Shown here: positions 56,519 to 64,000 of the stretch, piece after piece
Layout: each line of letters opens with the position of its first letter
Numbering within the stretch: position 1 is the stretch's first letter
Source of the DNA: Mycolicibacterium arenosum
GTDB taxonomy: Bacteria; Actinomycetota; Actinomycetes; Mycobacteriales; Mycobacteriaceae
Direction: 5' to 3'
Assembly (NCBI RefSeq): GCF_024320865.1
Contig: NZ_JANDBD010000007.1
Coordinates: forward strand, 310,001 to 374,000
Length of the DNA stretch: 64,000 bases
The notes under the pieces: model-generated
What the model saw: the letters and a program-made list of their open reading frames with translations, nothing else
Told to the model about the DNA's origin: nothing
The model's database searches: none
Made by a program: the position numbers and the translations under genes

Positions 56519-57628
56519 TCAGTGCGACTGCAGCAGCGCCAGGGGTCCGAACGCGACCAGCGCCCCGACCGCCACCGCGATCAGCGTGCTGGCGATGTCC
56601 TCGGTCCTGCGCACCACCCGCACCCCCGCGACCAGGCCGAGGATGACGAGCACGGCCAGTACCAGAGCCACGATCGTGTTCCACTTCCACAGCAGGTCGA
56701 AGGCGATGAAGAGGCCGGCGCCGAAGGCCACGGCGAGGATGCACTGCACGACCACCCAGACGCCGCGCAGGAACGCCGATCCGGTGTGCGCCTCGGTGTC
56801 GATGTCGTCGCCGTCGCGCCGCGGGTCCTCACCGAGGTCGATGTCCTCCGGCGTGGGAGCGGCCTTCCGACGGGCCAGATCGTCGGCCATCGACTGGCCG
56901 CCGCCGAACAGCGTGTCGGCACTCGAATGCAGATACGACGGGACGCCGGACGTGTCCGACTCGTCCAGCGCCTCGTCGTCGGCCTCCGTGTCGAAGTCCA
57001 GCGAGTTGAGATCGAGTTCGGGTCGGTCGTCGTCCACGTCGCCGAGCGGGTCGGGGCTCATGCCCTCGGCACCGCCGGCGGGCGCGGAGAAGCCGGGGGG
57101 CGACGCCGCCTTGGGCCGACGCGGCGGCGGCGGCGCGAACTCCACGGGTGCGTCGTCGGCGTCGCGCAACTCGAGGAAGGCCTCGTAGTCGTCCTCGGCG
57201 GCGGTCACCGGTTCGGCGGTTACGACCTGCTCCTCGGCCTCGGCGACCTCCTCGGCCTCGGCGACGGGCGGCTCGGCCTCGTCAACCGACTCGGCCTCGT
57301 CAACCGACTCGGCCTCGTCTACCTGCTCGGCCTCGTCTTCCTGCTCGATCGACTCGACGGTATCGGCTTGCGGCGCAACGCCGTTCGTCGCGGGCTCCGG
57401 CTCGGGTTCAGGCTCGGGCTCGGGCGCCGGCTCCGCTTTGGGCGCGGGCGTGTCATCGGTGATGATCGGGATCTCGCCGGTGAGTTCGGCGACGGTCACC
57501 GAGTCGGTGTTGCCGCGGCGGCGACGGCGTCGGCCGCCGACGGGCGGAGCGCCGATGCTGCCGTTGCGGGCGAGCAATTCGGCGACCGAGATCGGCCGTG
57601 TGCTGGTGTGGTCTTCTGAATCTGTCAT
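56519..57628 (-). CDS. Acidic membrane protein with N-terminal low-complexity domain (Rv0497 homologue)
   Basis: A 369-residue protein. A basic patch (RRRRRRGN) near 33-40 is followed by about 200 residues rich in Glu, Asp, Pro and Ala, including EPEPEPEPEPE near 69-79 and VDEAES repeats near 100-118. The C-terminal part (from about 285) has four transmembrane helices with short loops. The long acidic N-terminus is cytoplasmic. Function unknown; the homologue in M. tuberculosis is a conserved membrane protein. The DNA for the VDEAES stretch is an 18-base tandem repeat. Confidence 0.8.
   Translation of the reverse strand: MTDSEDHTSTRPISVAELLARNGSIGAPPVGGRRRRRRGNTDSVTVAELTGEIPIITDDTPAPKAEPAPEPEPEPEPEPATNGVAPQADTVESIEQEDEAEQVDEAESVDEAESVDEAEPPVAEAEEVAEAEEQVVTAEPVTAAEDDYEAFLELRDADDAPVEFAPPPPRRPKAASPPGFSAPAGGAEGMSPDPLGDVDDDRPELDLNSLDFDTEADDEALDESDTSGVPSYLHSSADTLFGGGQSMADDLARRKAAPTPEDIDLGEDPRRDGDDIDTEAHTGSAFLRGVWVVVQCILAVAFGAGLFIAFDLLWKWNTIVALVLAVLVILGLVAGVRVVRRTEDIASTLIAVAVGALVAFGPLALLQSH
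57272..57337 (-). repeat. 18-base tandem repeat inside the acidic membrane protein gene
   Basis: CTCGGCCTCGTCAACCGA is repeated exactly at 57272-57289 and 57290-57307, a third copy (57308-57325) has three changes, and a partial fourth follows. Each unit encodes six residues of the (V/S)DEAES type on the minus strand. The copy number could vary between strains by slippage without shifting the frame. Confidence 0.75.
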
Positions 57629-58611
57629 GGTCTGTTGCCTCTGGCCCTTGGCAAGCCGGCCGATGCCTGAACCAACGCGGTTCCGTCGGCCTCACTGTCG
57701 AGTTTCCGCAAAATCAACCCCTCCCGCAACGCCCATGGGCAAATGTCCACGGTATCGATGGAGAGGGCTTTCATACTCGCTTCAGCTACCAAGGCGCCCG
57801 CCACGATCTGTGGCGCCCGCTCAGCGCTCACCCCTTCCAACTCGGCTCGGTCCGCCGCGGTCATCCTAGAGATGAAGGCTATGAGCTGCCTTAGACCCGC
57901 AGCTGTCAGTGTCCTCTTCACACGGGGTCCAGCGCCGGAAGGCGCCGCACCGGTGAGTCGCGCCAGCGACCGGAACGTCTTCGACGTCGCGACGGTCAGG
58001 TCCGGGGCACCCGCATCCAGCACCTTCTTGCCCGCATCCGCCATCTCGGTGGCCAGCCAGTCCCGCAGCATCGCGACACGACGCCGTCCCGGCGGGTCCT
58101 CGGGCAGCCATTCCCTGGTGAGCCTGCCCGCGCCGAGCGGCAGCGACAGCGCCACCTCGGGCTCCTCGTCGACGCCGCTGGACAGCTCCAGCGATCCGCC
58201 GCCGATGTCGATGTTGATGATGCGGCCCGCACTCCAGCCGTACCACCGCCGCACGGCCAGGAACGTGAGCCGCGATTCGTCGACCCCGGACAGCACGCGC
58301 AGCGCCACGCCGGTCTCCGACTTCACTCTGGCCAGCACGTCCTCGGAGTTGGTCGCGTCGCGAACGGCCGACGTAGCGAACGCCATCAACTCGGCGCAGC
58401 CCGAACTGGTGGCGATCTTGGCGAACTCGTCCACGGTGTCGACCAGTTTGTCGGCACCCTTGCGGGTCAGCTTTCCGGAGCCGTCGATCGCCTCGGCGAG
58501 GCGCAGGGACGCCTTGGTCGAACTCATCGGAGTCGGATGACCGCCACGCCGCGCATCCACCACAAGTAGATGCACCGTGTTGCTGCCCACATCGAGCACG
58601 CCCAATCGCAC
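57625..58611 (-). CDS. ppx1: Ppx/GppA family exopolyphosphatase (Rv0496 homologue)
   Basis: A 328-residue actin-fold phosphatase. GVLDVGSNTVHLLVVD at the N-terminus and NIDIGGGSLELSSG near 135 bind the phosphates; GRLTREWLPEDPP follows near 165 and the second nucleotide-fold GALVAEASM is near 275. Rv0496 is reported as exopolyphosphatase PPX1, degrading polyphosphate or pppGpp. GTG at 58611 is chosen because it equals the known M. tuberculosis start; the frame adds three codons upstream. Divergent from the Cys-rich gene; a role in stringent or stress signalling fits the family. Confidence 0.88.
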   Translation of the reverse strand: MRLGVLDVGSNTVHLLVVDARRGGHPTPMSSTKASLRLAEAIDGSGKLTRKGADKLVDTVDEFAKIATSSGCAELMAFATSAVRDATNSEDVLARVKSETGVALRVLSGVDESRLTFLAVRRWYGWSAGRIINIDIGGGSLELSSGVDEEPEVALSLPLGAGRLTREWLPEDPPGRRRVAMLRDWLATEMADAGKKVLDAGAPDLTVATSKTFRSLARLTGAAPSGAGPRVKRTLTAAGLRQLIAFISRMTAADRAELEGVSAERAPQIVAGALVAEASMKALSIDTVDICPWALREGLILRKLDSEADGTALVQASAGLPRARGNRP

Positions 58612-58645
58612 GCAACCCACGGTAACGGGTCTACCGTTGTCTTCC

Positions 58646-59422
58646 GTGAGCGCATCGCACCCTGGCGAAGTGGAACTCGACTTCGCGCGCGAATGGGTCG
58701 AGTTCTACGACCCCGAGAACCCCGAGCACCTGATCGCGGCGGACATGACGTGGCTGCTGTCGCGGTGGACGTGCGTATTCGGTACGCCCGCCTGCCAGGG
58801 CACCGTCGAGAACAGACCCGACGACGGCTGCTGCAGCCACGGCGCGTTCATGTCGGACGACGACGACATCGCGAAGCTCGACGACTCGGTCAAGCAGCTC
58901 ACCGACGAGGACTGGCAGTATCGCGAGAAGGGCCTCGGCCGCAAGGGCTACCTCGAGATGGACGAGTACGACGGCAAGCCGAACTACCGGACCCGGAAGT
59001 ACAAGGGCGCGTGCATCTTCCTGAACCGTCCGGGGTTCGCCGGCGGCATCGGGTGCGCACTTCACAGCAAGGCGCTCAAGCTCGGCGTCGAGCCGCTGAC
59101 CATGAAACCCGAGGTGTGCTGGCAGCTGCCGATCCGCCGGACCCAGGAGTGGGTCACCCGGCCGGACGACACCCAGATCCTGCGCACGGTGATCACCGAG
59201 TACGACCGGCGCGGCTGGGGTGAGGGCGGCGCCGACCTGCACTGGTACTGCACCGGCGATCCGGCGACGCACATCGGGGCGCGTCAGGTGTGGCAGTCGT
59301 ACGGACCGGAGCTCACCGAACTCCTCGGCGAGAAGGCCTACGCCGAACTCGCCGCACTGTGCAGGCAACGCAGCTCGCTGGGGCTCATCGCCATCCACCC
59401 CGCGACCCGCGCGGCGCAGTAA
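58646..59422 (+). CDS. Conserved Cys-rich protein (Rv0495c homologue)
   Basis: A 258-residue protein conserved in mycobacteria. It has Cys in CVFGTPACQGT near 35-45, a GCCSHGAF pair near 54-61, ACIFLNRPGFAGGIGCALHSKAL near 113-136, EVCWQLPIR near 150 and HWYCTGDPATH near 196. The spacing suggests a metal or redox site, but no family name is secure (DUF-type). GTG at 58646 lies 34 bases from the divergent ppx gene. It converges with the class III aminotransferase (5 bases). Confidence 0.78.
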   Translation: MSASHPGEVELDFAREWVEFYDPENPEHLIAADMTWLLSRWTCVFGTPACQGTVENRPDDGCCSHGAFMSDDDDIAKLDDSVKQLTDEDWQYREKGLGRKGYLEMDEYDGKPNYRTRKYKGACIFLNRPGFAGGIGCALHSKALKLGVEPLTMKPEVCWQLPIRRTQEWVTRPDDTQILRTVITEYDRRGWGEGGADLHWYCTGDPATHIGARQVWQSYGPELTELLGEKAYAELAALCRQRSSLGLIAIHPATRAAQ

Positions 59423-59427
59423 CCGGC

Positions 59428-60771
59428 TCAGCTCGAGACCGGCAGGATGAACCGCGGGTCCGCAGCGCGTCGGATCGCGGGCGCGACGGGCCGACCCTCG
59501 AGCAGCCCGTCGACCGAGCCCTGCTCGATTGCCCTGCGGTAGATCGGCATCGCGTCGCGGACGGCGGCCACGGTCAGGTCGACGTCGACGGCTCCGTGTG
59601 CGGCCGAGGTGACGAACGACTGGCCAAGCACGCCCCGGCGCAGCAGCTCCTGCAGGAACAGCGTCCGATAGGCCTGAGACGGTTGGCGATCCGGCCCGCG
59701 GGTGCTGAACACCATGCACGACGCGCGGCCCGTGACGTCGACGAAGTCTCCCATCCCCGCCTCGGCGACGACCTCGCCGACGCCGTGTGCGAGCAGCCGG
59801 CCCGCGTGCTCCATCCGGCCGACGGGATCGCCGGTGCGATACGCGTGCACGACGGCGCGGAACGCCGCGAGCGACGCCGTCTCCGGGCCGTGCGTCGTCG
59901 ACAGCAGGAAGACGCGGTCGCGGTCGGTTCGCAACCCGCCGAGTTCCATGTACTCGCGCTTTCCCGCGAGTGCCGACAGTGGGAAGCCGTTGGCCATCGC
60001 CTTGCCCCAGCAGGACAGGTCCGGCGCCACGCCGTACACCGCCTGCGCCCCGCCCGACGACCATCGGAAGCCCGTGATCATCTCGTCGAACACCAGCAGC
60101 GTCCCGTGCGAATCGCACAGCGCGCGAACGCCTTCCAGGAATCCGGGCGCGGGTTCGGCGGTGCCGGTGGCGGCCTCCAAGATCACACACGCGACGTCGT
60201 CGGCCGCCAGCGCGGCTCGCACCGAGTCGAGGTCGTTGTAGGTGAAGCGCACGGTCGAGGCGACGGCCGACGCGGGAATGCCGCTGTTCATCTCGGTCGT
60301 GCCGATGAACCAGTCGTCGGTGGAGAAGAACGGCTGCCGGCAGGCTGCGACCTTCTCGCGACCGGTGACCGCGCGAGCCAGCTTCACCGCGGCGGTGGTG
60401 ACGTCGGAGCCGTTCTTGGCGAACTTCACCATGTCGGCGGCGGGCACCAGCCCCAGGAAGTCCTCTGCCGCAGCGAGTTCCAGCGCCGACGGCCTGCTGA
60501 AGTTGACACCGTCGACGATCGTGCGGGTGACCGCGTCGATCACCGGACCGTAGCCGTGCCCCAGCGTGACCGAACGCAGCCCCATGCCGTACTCGACGTA
60601 GACGTTGCCGTCGACGTCCCACACCCGGCAGCCGCTGCCGCGTGCGATGACCGGGGGCATGAACTCCGGATACTGGTCGGCACCTCGGGCGTAGGTGTGC
60701 GCCCCACCGGGCACCACCTCGTGCAGACGGTTCTGCAGTTCGCGGGACCGCTCGAACGACGGCTCCGTCAC
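59428..60771 (-). CDS. Class III aminotransferase (glutamate-1-semialdehyde aminotransferase-like)
   Basis: A 447-residue PLP enzyme resembling HemL but not the heme enzyme (hemL is at 36786). The PLP Lys lies in LSCWGKAMANGFPLSAL near 275 and the cofactor Asp in LLVFDEMITGFRW near 240. Aminotransferases of this type in polysaccharide loci add amino groups to sugars or alditols, which fits the O-antigen ligase-like gene directly upstream (4-base overlap at 60768). GTG at 60771 begins TEPSFERSRELQNRLHEVVPGGAH. The substrate is inferred from context only. Confidence 0.85.
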   Translation of the reverse strand: MTEPSFERSRELQNRLHEVVPGGAHTYARGADQYPEFMPPVIARGSGCRVWDVDGNVYVEYGMGLRSVTLGHGYGPVIDAVTRTIVDGVNFSRPSALELAAAEDFLGLVPAADMVKFAKNGSDVTTAAVKLARAVTGREKVAACRQPFFSTDDWFIGTTEMNSGIPASAVASTVRFTYNDLDSVRAALAADDVACVILEAATGTAEPAPGFLEGVRALCDSHGTLLVFDEMITGFRWSSGGAQAVYGVAPDLSCWGKAMANGFPLSALAGKREYMELGGLRTDRDRVFLLSTTHGPETASLAAFRAVVHAYRTGDPVGRMEHAGRLLAHGVGEVVAEAGMGDFVDVTGRASCMVFSTRGPDRQPSQAYRTLFLQELLRRGVLGQSFVTSAAHGAVDVDLTVAAVRDAMPIYRRAIEQGSVDGLLEGRPVAPAIRRAADPRFILPVSS

Positions 60772-62171
60772 GGTGCGCCCGCCGGAACGAGGACCCGCTC
60801 CCCGTGCGCCTCGAGAGGCGTCGCGCGCGGCGGCGCCTGCGCCGGATGAGCCGCGAGCAGTCCGAGGGTGATCACCAGCAGCACGGTGAACTGGGGCGTG
60901 GAGAAGGTGTTGTCGATCGAGGACCAGAAGACGAATGCGGCGCCGAAGGCCGCGATGACCCACCGCACCGTGCCGCGCTGCGCACGCGCCGCCGCGTAGA
61001 ACGCGGCGAGCATCGCCACGAGCAGTCCGATCAGGAGGAATATCCCGCCATCCAGCACCAGGTGAATGTACTCGTTGTGCGGTGCCACGAACTGCTTCTG
61101 CACATGCGGAGGTGCGTACAACTCGACGGCCACGGTGGCGAAGCCCAAACCCTTTCCGGTGTACGGGTTCTGGCTCGCCAAGCGAAAGAAGAACTCCCAC
61201 GCCTGGTCCCGGCCGGACGTGTTGAACGCGCCCTCGTAGCTGTTTCCCATACTGCGCCGGATCAGTTCGGGCAGCGCCACCACCATCGCGACGATGCCGA
61301 TCCCCGACAGCAGCCACGCCGTGCTGCGGGCGCGTCGGGAGACCCTGCGATTCACCAGCAGGGCGTGCACGATGAAGGCCAGCACCATGGCGGCGCCCAC
61401 GACGAGTGCGCCTCGGGTCGCGGTGGCGACCAGGATCACCAGGTTCAGTCCGACCCACAGGTAGGTGCGGGGATTGCGATCCACCCCCCGCATGCTCACC
61501 AGGCAGAGCCCCGAAGCGATGCCGACGAGCGCGAGCATCGCCAGGTGCGCGGGGATCGACGCACCCTGCAGGCGCGGCACCCCGCTGTCCTCGTCGACGC
61601 GCAGCACCGTCGAGATCCCGGCGATCTGGAGGACGACACCGGCACCCACGCACCACAGCGGCAGCGTGCCGAGGAACCCCAGGCCGCGCGACAGCCCGAT
61701 GCGGCGCCAGTCGACGAACAGGAACAGCCAGGGCAGCGCGTACCCGAGCAGCGCGCGCAGGGCCAACTCATCGGTGACGTCGATCGCACCGCCGATGTTC
61801 AGGATCGACACCAGGCCCGCCGCTGAGATTGCCGCGAGCGCGATGCCGCCGATCGCCGACCAGCGCAGACCCGCCGTGATCGCCAGGCACATCAGCGCCA
61901 ACAGCAGCAGGGTCTTCTGCACGGCGTCGCCGTTCGGCAGCGGATTACCAAGAGCGTCAACGAATATCGACGGCGAGACCACGATCACCAGCAGTGGGGC
62001 GAGCTGCCACCTGCCGTTCGGGAACAGCACCGCGACCAACGTCAACGCCAGCACTGCCACGACCGCGAGGAACCGCGGATCCACGGCGACCGCCGCACCG
62101 ACACCCACTGCCAACCCGACGGCCAGAGCCGCTGGAATCACACTACGAATGCGTATCAAATCGCCACCCAA
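60768..62171 (-). CDS. O-antigen ligase/Wzy-type polysaccharide polymerase
   Basis: A 467-residue protein with about 11 transmembrane helices and the Wzy_C/O-antigen ligase pattern: PYTGKGLGFATVAVELYAPPHVQ and the PHNEYIHLVLDGGIFLLI loop near 370 with the conserved His, plus RDQAWEFFF near 320. It would polymerise or ligate glycan repeat units in the periplasm. The start is uncertain: TTG at 62171, TTG at 62159 or GTG at 62141. Its end overlaps the aminotransferase start by 4 bases. It marks the exopolysaccharide-type end of the window. Confidence 0.85.
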   Translation of the reverse strand: MGGDLIRIRSVIPAALAVGLAVGVGAAVAVDPRFLAVVAVLALTLVAVLFPNGRWQLAPLLVIVVSPSIFVDALGNPLPNGDAVQKTLLLLALMCLAITAGLRWSAIGGIALAAISAAGLVSILNIGGAIDVTDELALRALLGYALPWLFLFVDWRRIGLSRGLGFLGTLPLWCVGAGVVLQIAGISTVLRVDEDSGVPRLQGASIPAHLAMLALVGIASGLCLVSMRGVDRNPRTYLWVGLNLVILVATATRGALVVGAAMVLAFIVHALLVNRRVSRRARSTAWLLSGIGIVAMVVALPELIRRSMGNSYEGAFNTSGRDQAWEFFFRLASQNPYTGKGLGFATVAVELYAPPHVQKQFVAPHNEYIHLVLDGGIFLLIGLLVAMLAAFYAAARAQRGTVRWVIAAFGAAFVFWSSIDNTFSTPQFTVLLVITLGLLAAHPAQAPPRATPLEAHGERVLVPAGAP

Positions 62172-62184
62172 CCCCGGTTCATCC

Positions 62185-62203
62185 GGCTGGGGGCGTCCCA
62201 GCC
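62185..62203. promoter_or_regulatory. Short hairpin in the divergent gap between the polymerase and beta-helix genes
   Basis: GGCTGGG (62185-62191) and CCCAGCC (62197-62203) form a perfect 7-base stem over a 5-base loop, just upstream of the polymerase start. It could be an operator or a leader structure; too short to call a terminator. Confidence 0.3.
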
Positions 62204-62299
62204 GTTAACATGTCGCTCTGGTGACACGGGCGTCGTGCCCGGTGCCGATCGGCGCGCCCACAGCGTGTTCGGATTCGACACGAGACCGAAGGAACCCGC

Positions 62300-63691
62300 G
62301 TGACCGAAGCCTCCTCCGACGCCGATCCGTCGCGCCGGGACGACGCCCCGCAGCGCACGTCGCTCCGACGTCGCGGCCTGCTCACCGCGGCGGTCGTCGG
62401 CGCGGGTGTCGCGGCTACGGCCACCGCCTGTCAGAAGCCGGCCACGGTTCAGGTCTCCGTCAGCGCCCGCAGCATTCAGCCCGAACTGTCGGGCTCGGCC
62501 GACGCGAAAGCCAACACCGACGCACTCGACAACGCCATCACCGAGTCGACGAAGACGGGAGCCGACGTGGTGCTCCCCGGTGGCGAGTTCGGCTTCAACG
62601 GCATGACCCTGCCCACCGCGGGCGGCGTGAGCGTGCGCGGCGCGGGTCGCGGCGTCACGGTGCTGCGCAACGAGAGCGGTGACCCGGCGGTGACGGCGCA
62701 CGGCGTGCCCGGCGGCACCGAGTGGATGGCGGACTGGGAGCTGACCGGCCTCAGCATCACCAGTGCGAGGCGTCAGCCGGATCAGGTCGCGCTCAGCGTC
62801 ACACTCGCGCACCGCTTCTCGGTGCGTGATGTGACCGTCACGGGATACGGCATCGGCGTGCGACACGAGTCGGGCTGGGACTGCGGCTACGACGGCGTCA
62901 GCGTCACGGAGTGCGGAACCGGCTGGCGGTTCCCCACTACCGATTTCGCCCCGTCGTCGCCGGTCGGCCTGCGCAACTGCAGCGCGGTCGAGTGTGACGT
63001 CGCGGTGCTCGTCGACAACGCGCTCGAGACCATGGAGTGGGTCGGCGGCGATTTCTCGCAGTGCGGCCGGGGGGTGCTGCTGTTCGGCAACGACAGCAGG
63101 TCGCTGTCGTTTCACGGGGTGAACTTCGAGCGGATCCGCGGCGAGGACATCGTGGTCGGTGATGCGAAGACGGGACCCGCGGCGATCACGTTCAGCGGCT
63201 GCCGGTTCCTGCGGACGGCGAAGGGACCGGTGTCGGTCCGCTTCGTACGCGGCGACGGCCTGACCTTCACCAGTTCCCGGTGGACGCAGTACGGGACCGC
63301 GGTCGAGCAGGGGCCGGATTCCGGCAGGCTCGTCGTCAACGCCAGTTCCGGCTTCGAGGTCGACCGATTCATCACCTCGGCGGGCCGAACCCAACCCGAG
63401 GGTGTGTTCAACGCGAGCAAGGGCCAGTTCTCCCTGGCGCTCGCCCTCGACGAGCCGTCGGTGCTGCCCGCGATCGTCGGCGCCGAGGGGGTCGCCACCA
63501 AGGTGCTCTCCGGACCCGGCAGGCGCAGCGCGAGTGACCGCGACTTCGCGATTCCGCCGGTCGTCGGCAGCACCGCGGTACTGCGCGATACGACGGACGG
63601 ATCCGTTCGGCACGCGATTCGGGGCGTGACCGGCTGGTTCGTGTCCGCGCCGTACACGCCACCGACGCCGCCGCCTTCCCCGCGTCGCTGA
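62300..63691 (+). CDS. Exported right-handed beta-helix protein
   Basis: A 463-residue protein with a Tat-type signal: RRR at 23-25 followed by a hydrophobic Ala/Val stretch ending in ATAC, where Cys44 could be lipidated. Residues about 60-360 form repeated short strands with Gly turns, such as ELTGLSITSARR and DVTVTGYGIGVRHESGWDCGYDGVSVTECGTGW, the pattern of pectate-lyase or GH28/GH55-type parallel beta-helices. It probably binds or cleaves an extracellular polysaccharide, perhaps the product of the adjacent polymerase. GTG at 62300 has GAAGGA 8 bases upstream. The C-terminus is Pro-rich. Confidence 0.83.
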   Translation: MTEASSDADPSRRDDAPQRTSLRRRGLLTAAVVGAGVAATATACQKPATVQVSVSARSIQPELSGSADAKANTDALDNAITESTKTGADVVLPGGEFGFNGMTLPTAGGVSVRGAGRGVTVLRNESGDPAVTAHGVPGGTEWMADWELTGLSITSARRQPDQVALSVTLAHRFSVRDVTVTGYGIGVRHESGWDCGYDGVSVTECGTGWRFPTTDFAPSSPVGLRNCSAVECDVAVLVDNALETMEWVGGDFSQCGRGVLLFGNDSRSLSFHGVNFERIRGEDIVVGDAKTGPAAITFSGCRFLRTAKGPVSVRFVRGDGLTFTSSRWTQYGTAVEQGPDSGRLVVNASSGFEVDRFITSAGRTQPEGVFNASKGQFSLALALDEPSVLPAIVGAEGVATKVLSGPGRRSASDRDFAIPPVVGSTAVLRDTTDGSVRHAIRGVTGWFVSAPYTPPTPPPSPRR

Positions 63692-64000
63692 CGCGGTGCG
63701 GCAACCGCAGTCGCCGGGCGAGAGACGCCGCAGATAGTCAACGGTCACCTCCCACCCCTCTCCTGACATGGACCGGGGCGGATTTCGTGCTGCCCAGCGC
63801 CCGGCACGGCACCAGATTTCTGAAGAACTGTTTCCGCACCATATCAAAAGTTTGCTAGAAACACGTATGCCAGCGGAAGTACGAGACCACTCCGGTGGGC
63901 TGGATCACAAGAAAAATACTCTTCCCCCGATTTACGGAACGTGCGGGATGGTGTAGAAAGATCCGTTAGATGCACTGCGAAGTGGCCCGAACCGGAGGGA
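63692..64000. other. Non-coding, relatively AT-rich stretch to the window end
   Basis: No convincing coding frame covers these 309 bases. After about 63800 the A+T content is clearly higher than anywhere else in the window, with runs such as CATATCAAAAG and CAAGAAAAATACTC. It probably holds the promoter of the next gene beyond the edge; a weak TTTACG-N17-TAGAAA pattern is listed separately. Confidence 0.7.
63931..63959 (+). promoter_or_regulatory. Weak promoter candidate near the window end
   Basis: TTTACG (63931-63936), 17 bases, TAGAAA (63954-63959). Each box matches a sigma-70-type consensus at about 4 of 6 positions, so this is only a suggestion for a rightward gene beyond the window. 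Confidence 0.25.

Noticed and set aside
56522..57619. A 365-residue plus-strand frame with Leu-Gly repeats over the acidic membrane protein gene
   Set aside because: The repeats are only the antisense reading of the 18-base repeat and the EPEP region.
62156..63847. A 563-residue minus-strand open frame over the beta-helix gene
   Set aside because: No domain and biased composition; the plus strand has a Tat signal and regular beta-helix repeats with a ribosome site.
1..64000. CRISPR array, insertion sequence, tRNA or rRNA
   Set aside because: I looked for regularly spaced repeats, transposase-like frames with terminal repeats and cloverleaf or rRNA-like sequence and saw none.

Overview
The window is one contiguous piece of a high-GC actinobacterial chromosome, almost certainly a Mycobacterium of the Mycolicibacterium (rapid-grower) type. 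The gene order follows, in reverse, the Mycobacterium tuberculosis segment from about Rv0545c (pitA) to Rv0495c: pitA, a DUF3349 gene, menE, the Rv0541c/Rv0540/Rv0539 homologues, galE3-like, MTA phosphorylase, menA, the ccs/res cytochrome c maturation genes, hemL, hemB-hemD-hemC-hemA, the Rv0508/Rv0505c/Rv0504c/Rv0502 homologues, galE2-like, proC and the Rv0499 to Rv0495c homologues. Starts are often GTG, and neighbouring genes often overlap by 4 bases (ATGA or GTGA), as in mycobacteria. I see no rRNA, tRNA, insertion sequence, phage gene or CRISPR array. These gene identities come from my own reading and recall of families; no search was run.

Layout. 1-2.9 kb: phosphate transporter pitA (cut by the window edge), a DUF3349 gene and menE. 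2.9-15.0 kb: a block of about 12 kb absent from this place in M. tuberculosis, where menE and Rv0541c are neighbours. It holds a CPA1 antiporter, a ferredoxin-reductase-like flavoprotein, a CsbD protein, a HemK-like methyltransferase with a CDGSH iron-sulfur protein, a heme-oxygenase-like di-iron protein, a zinc alcohol dehydrogenase, PhoU with DUF4235, an EEP nuclease, a nucleotidyltransferase, and TetR/DUF302. At least seven of its start regions carry a SigF-type promoter pattern (GTTT-like, N15, GGGTAY-like), so it reads as a general-stress island. 15.0-19.8 kb: a membrane glycosyltransferase-like protein facing a tightly overlapped operon of GT2, DUF2064, methyltransferase, a cytochrome b/molybdenum fusion enzyme and a small membrane protein. 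19.9-24.6 kb: a two-component system, nitronate monooxygenase, epimerase and MTA phosphorylase. 24.7-28.6 kb: an extra Emb-type arabinosyltransferase and menA.

28.7-38.1 kb: class II aldolase, a PLP enzyme, small membrane proteins, a MinD-like ATPase and the cytochrome c maturation set (ccsA, resB, ccdA, TlpA-like) running from hemL and a phosphatase, so heme supply and heme attachment are linked. 38.2-42.5 kb: P450, F420/FMN split-barrel proteins, a small stress-type protein and a TetR/MpaB pair. 42.5-49.1 kb: heme operon hemA-hemC-hemD-hemB followed by four small membrane-protein genes. 49.2-59.4 kb: conserved mycobacterial core genes (glutaredoxin-like, HAD phosphatase, HadA-like dehydratase, acyltransferase, atypical epimerase, a 33-residue basic protein, HTH protein, proC, thioesterase, sugar isomerase-like protein, acidic membrane protein, exopolyphosphatase, Cys-rich protein).

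59.4-64.0 kb: the start of what looks like an accessory exopolysaccharide locus: a class III aminotransferase, an O-antigen ligase-type polymerase and a Tat-exported beta-helix protein, ending in a relatively AT-rich non-coding stretch that runs off the window.
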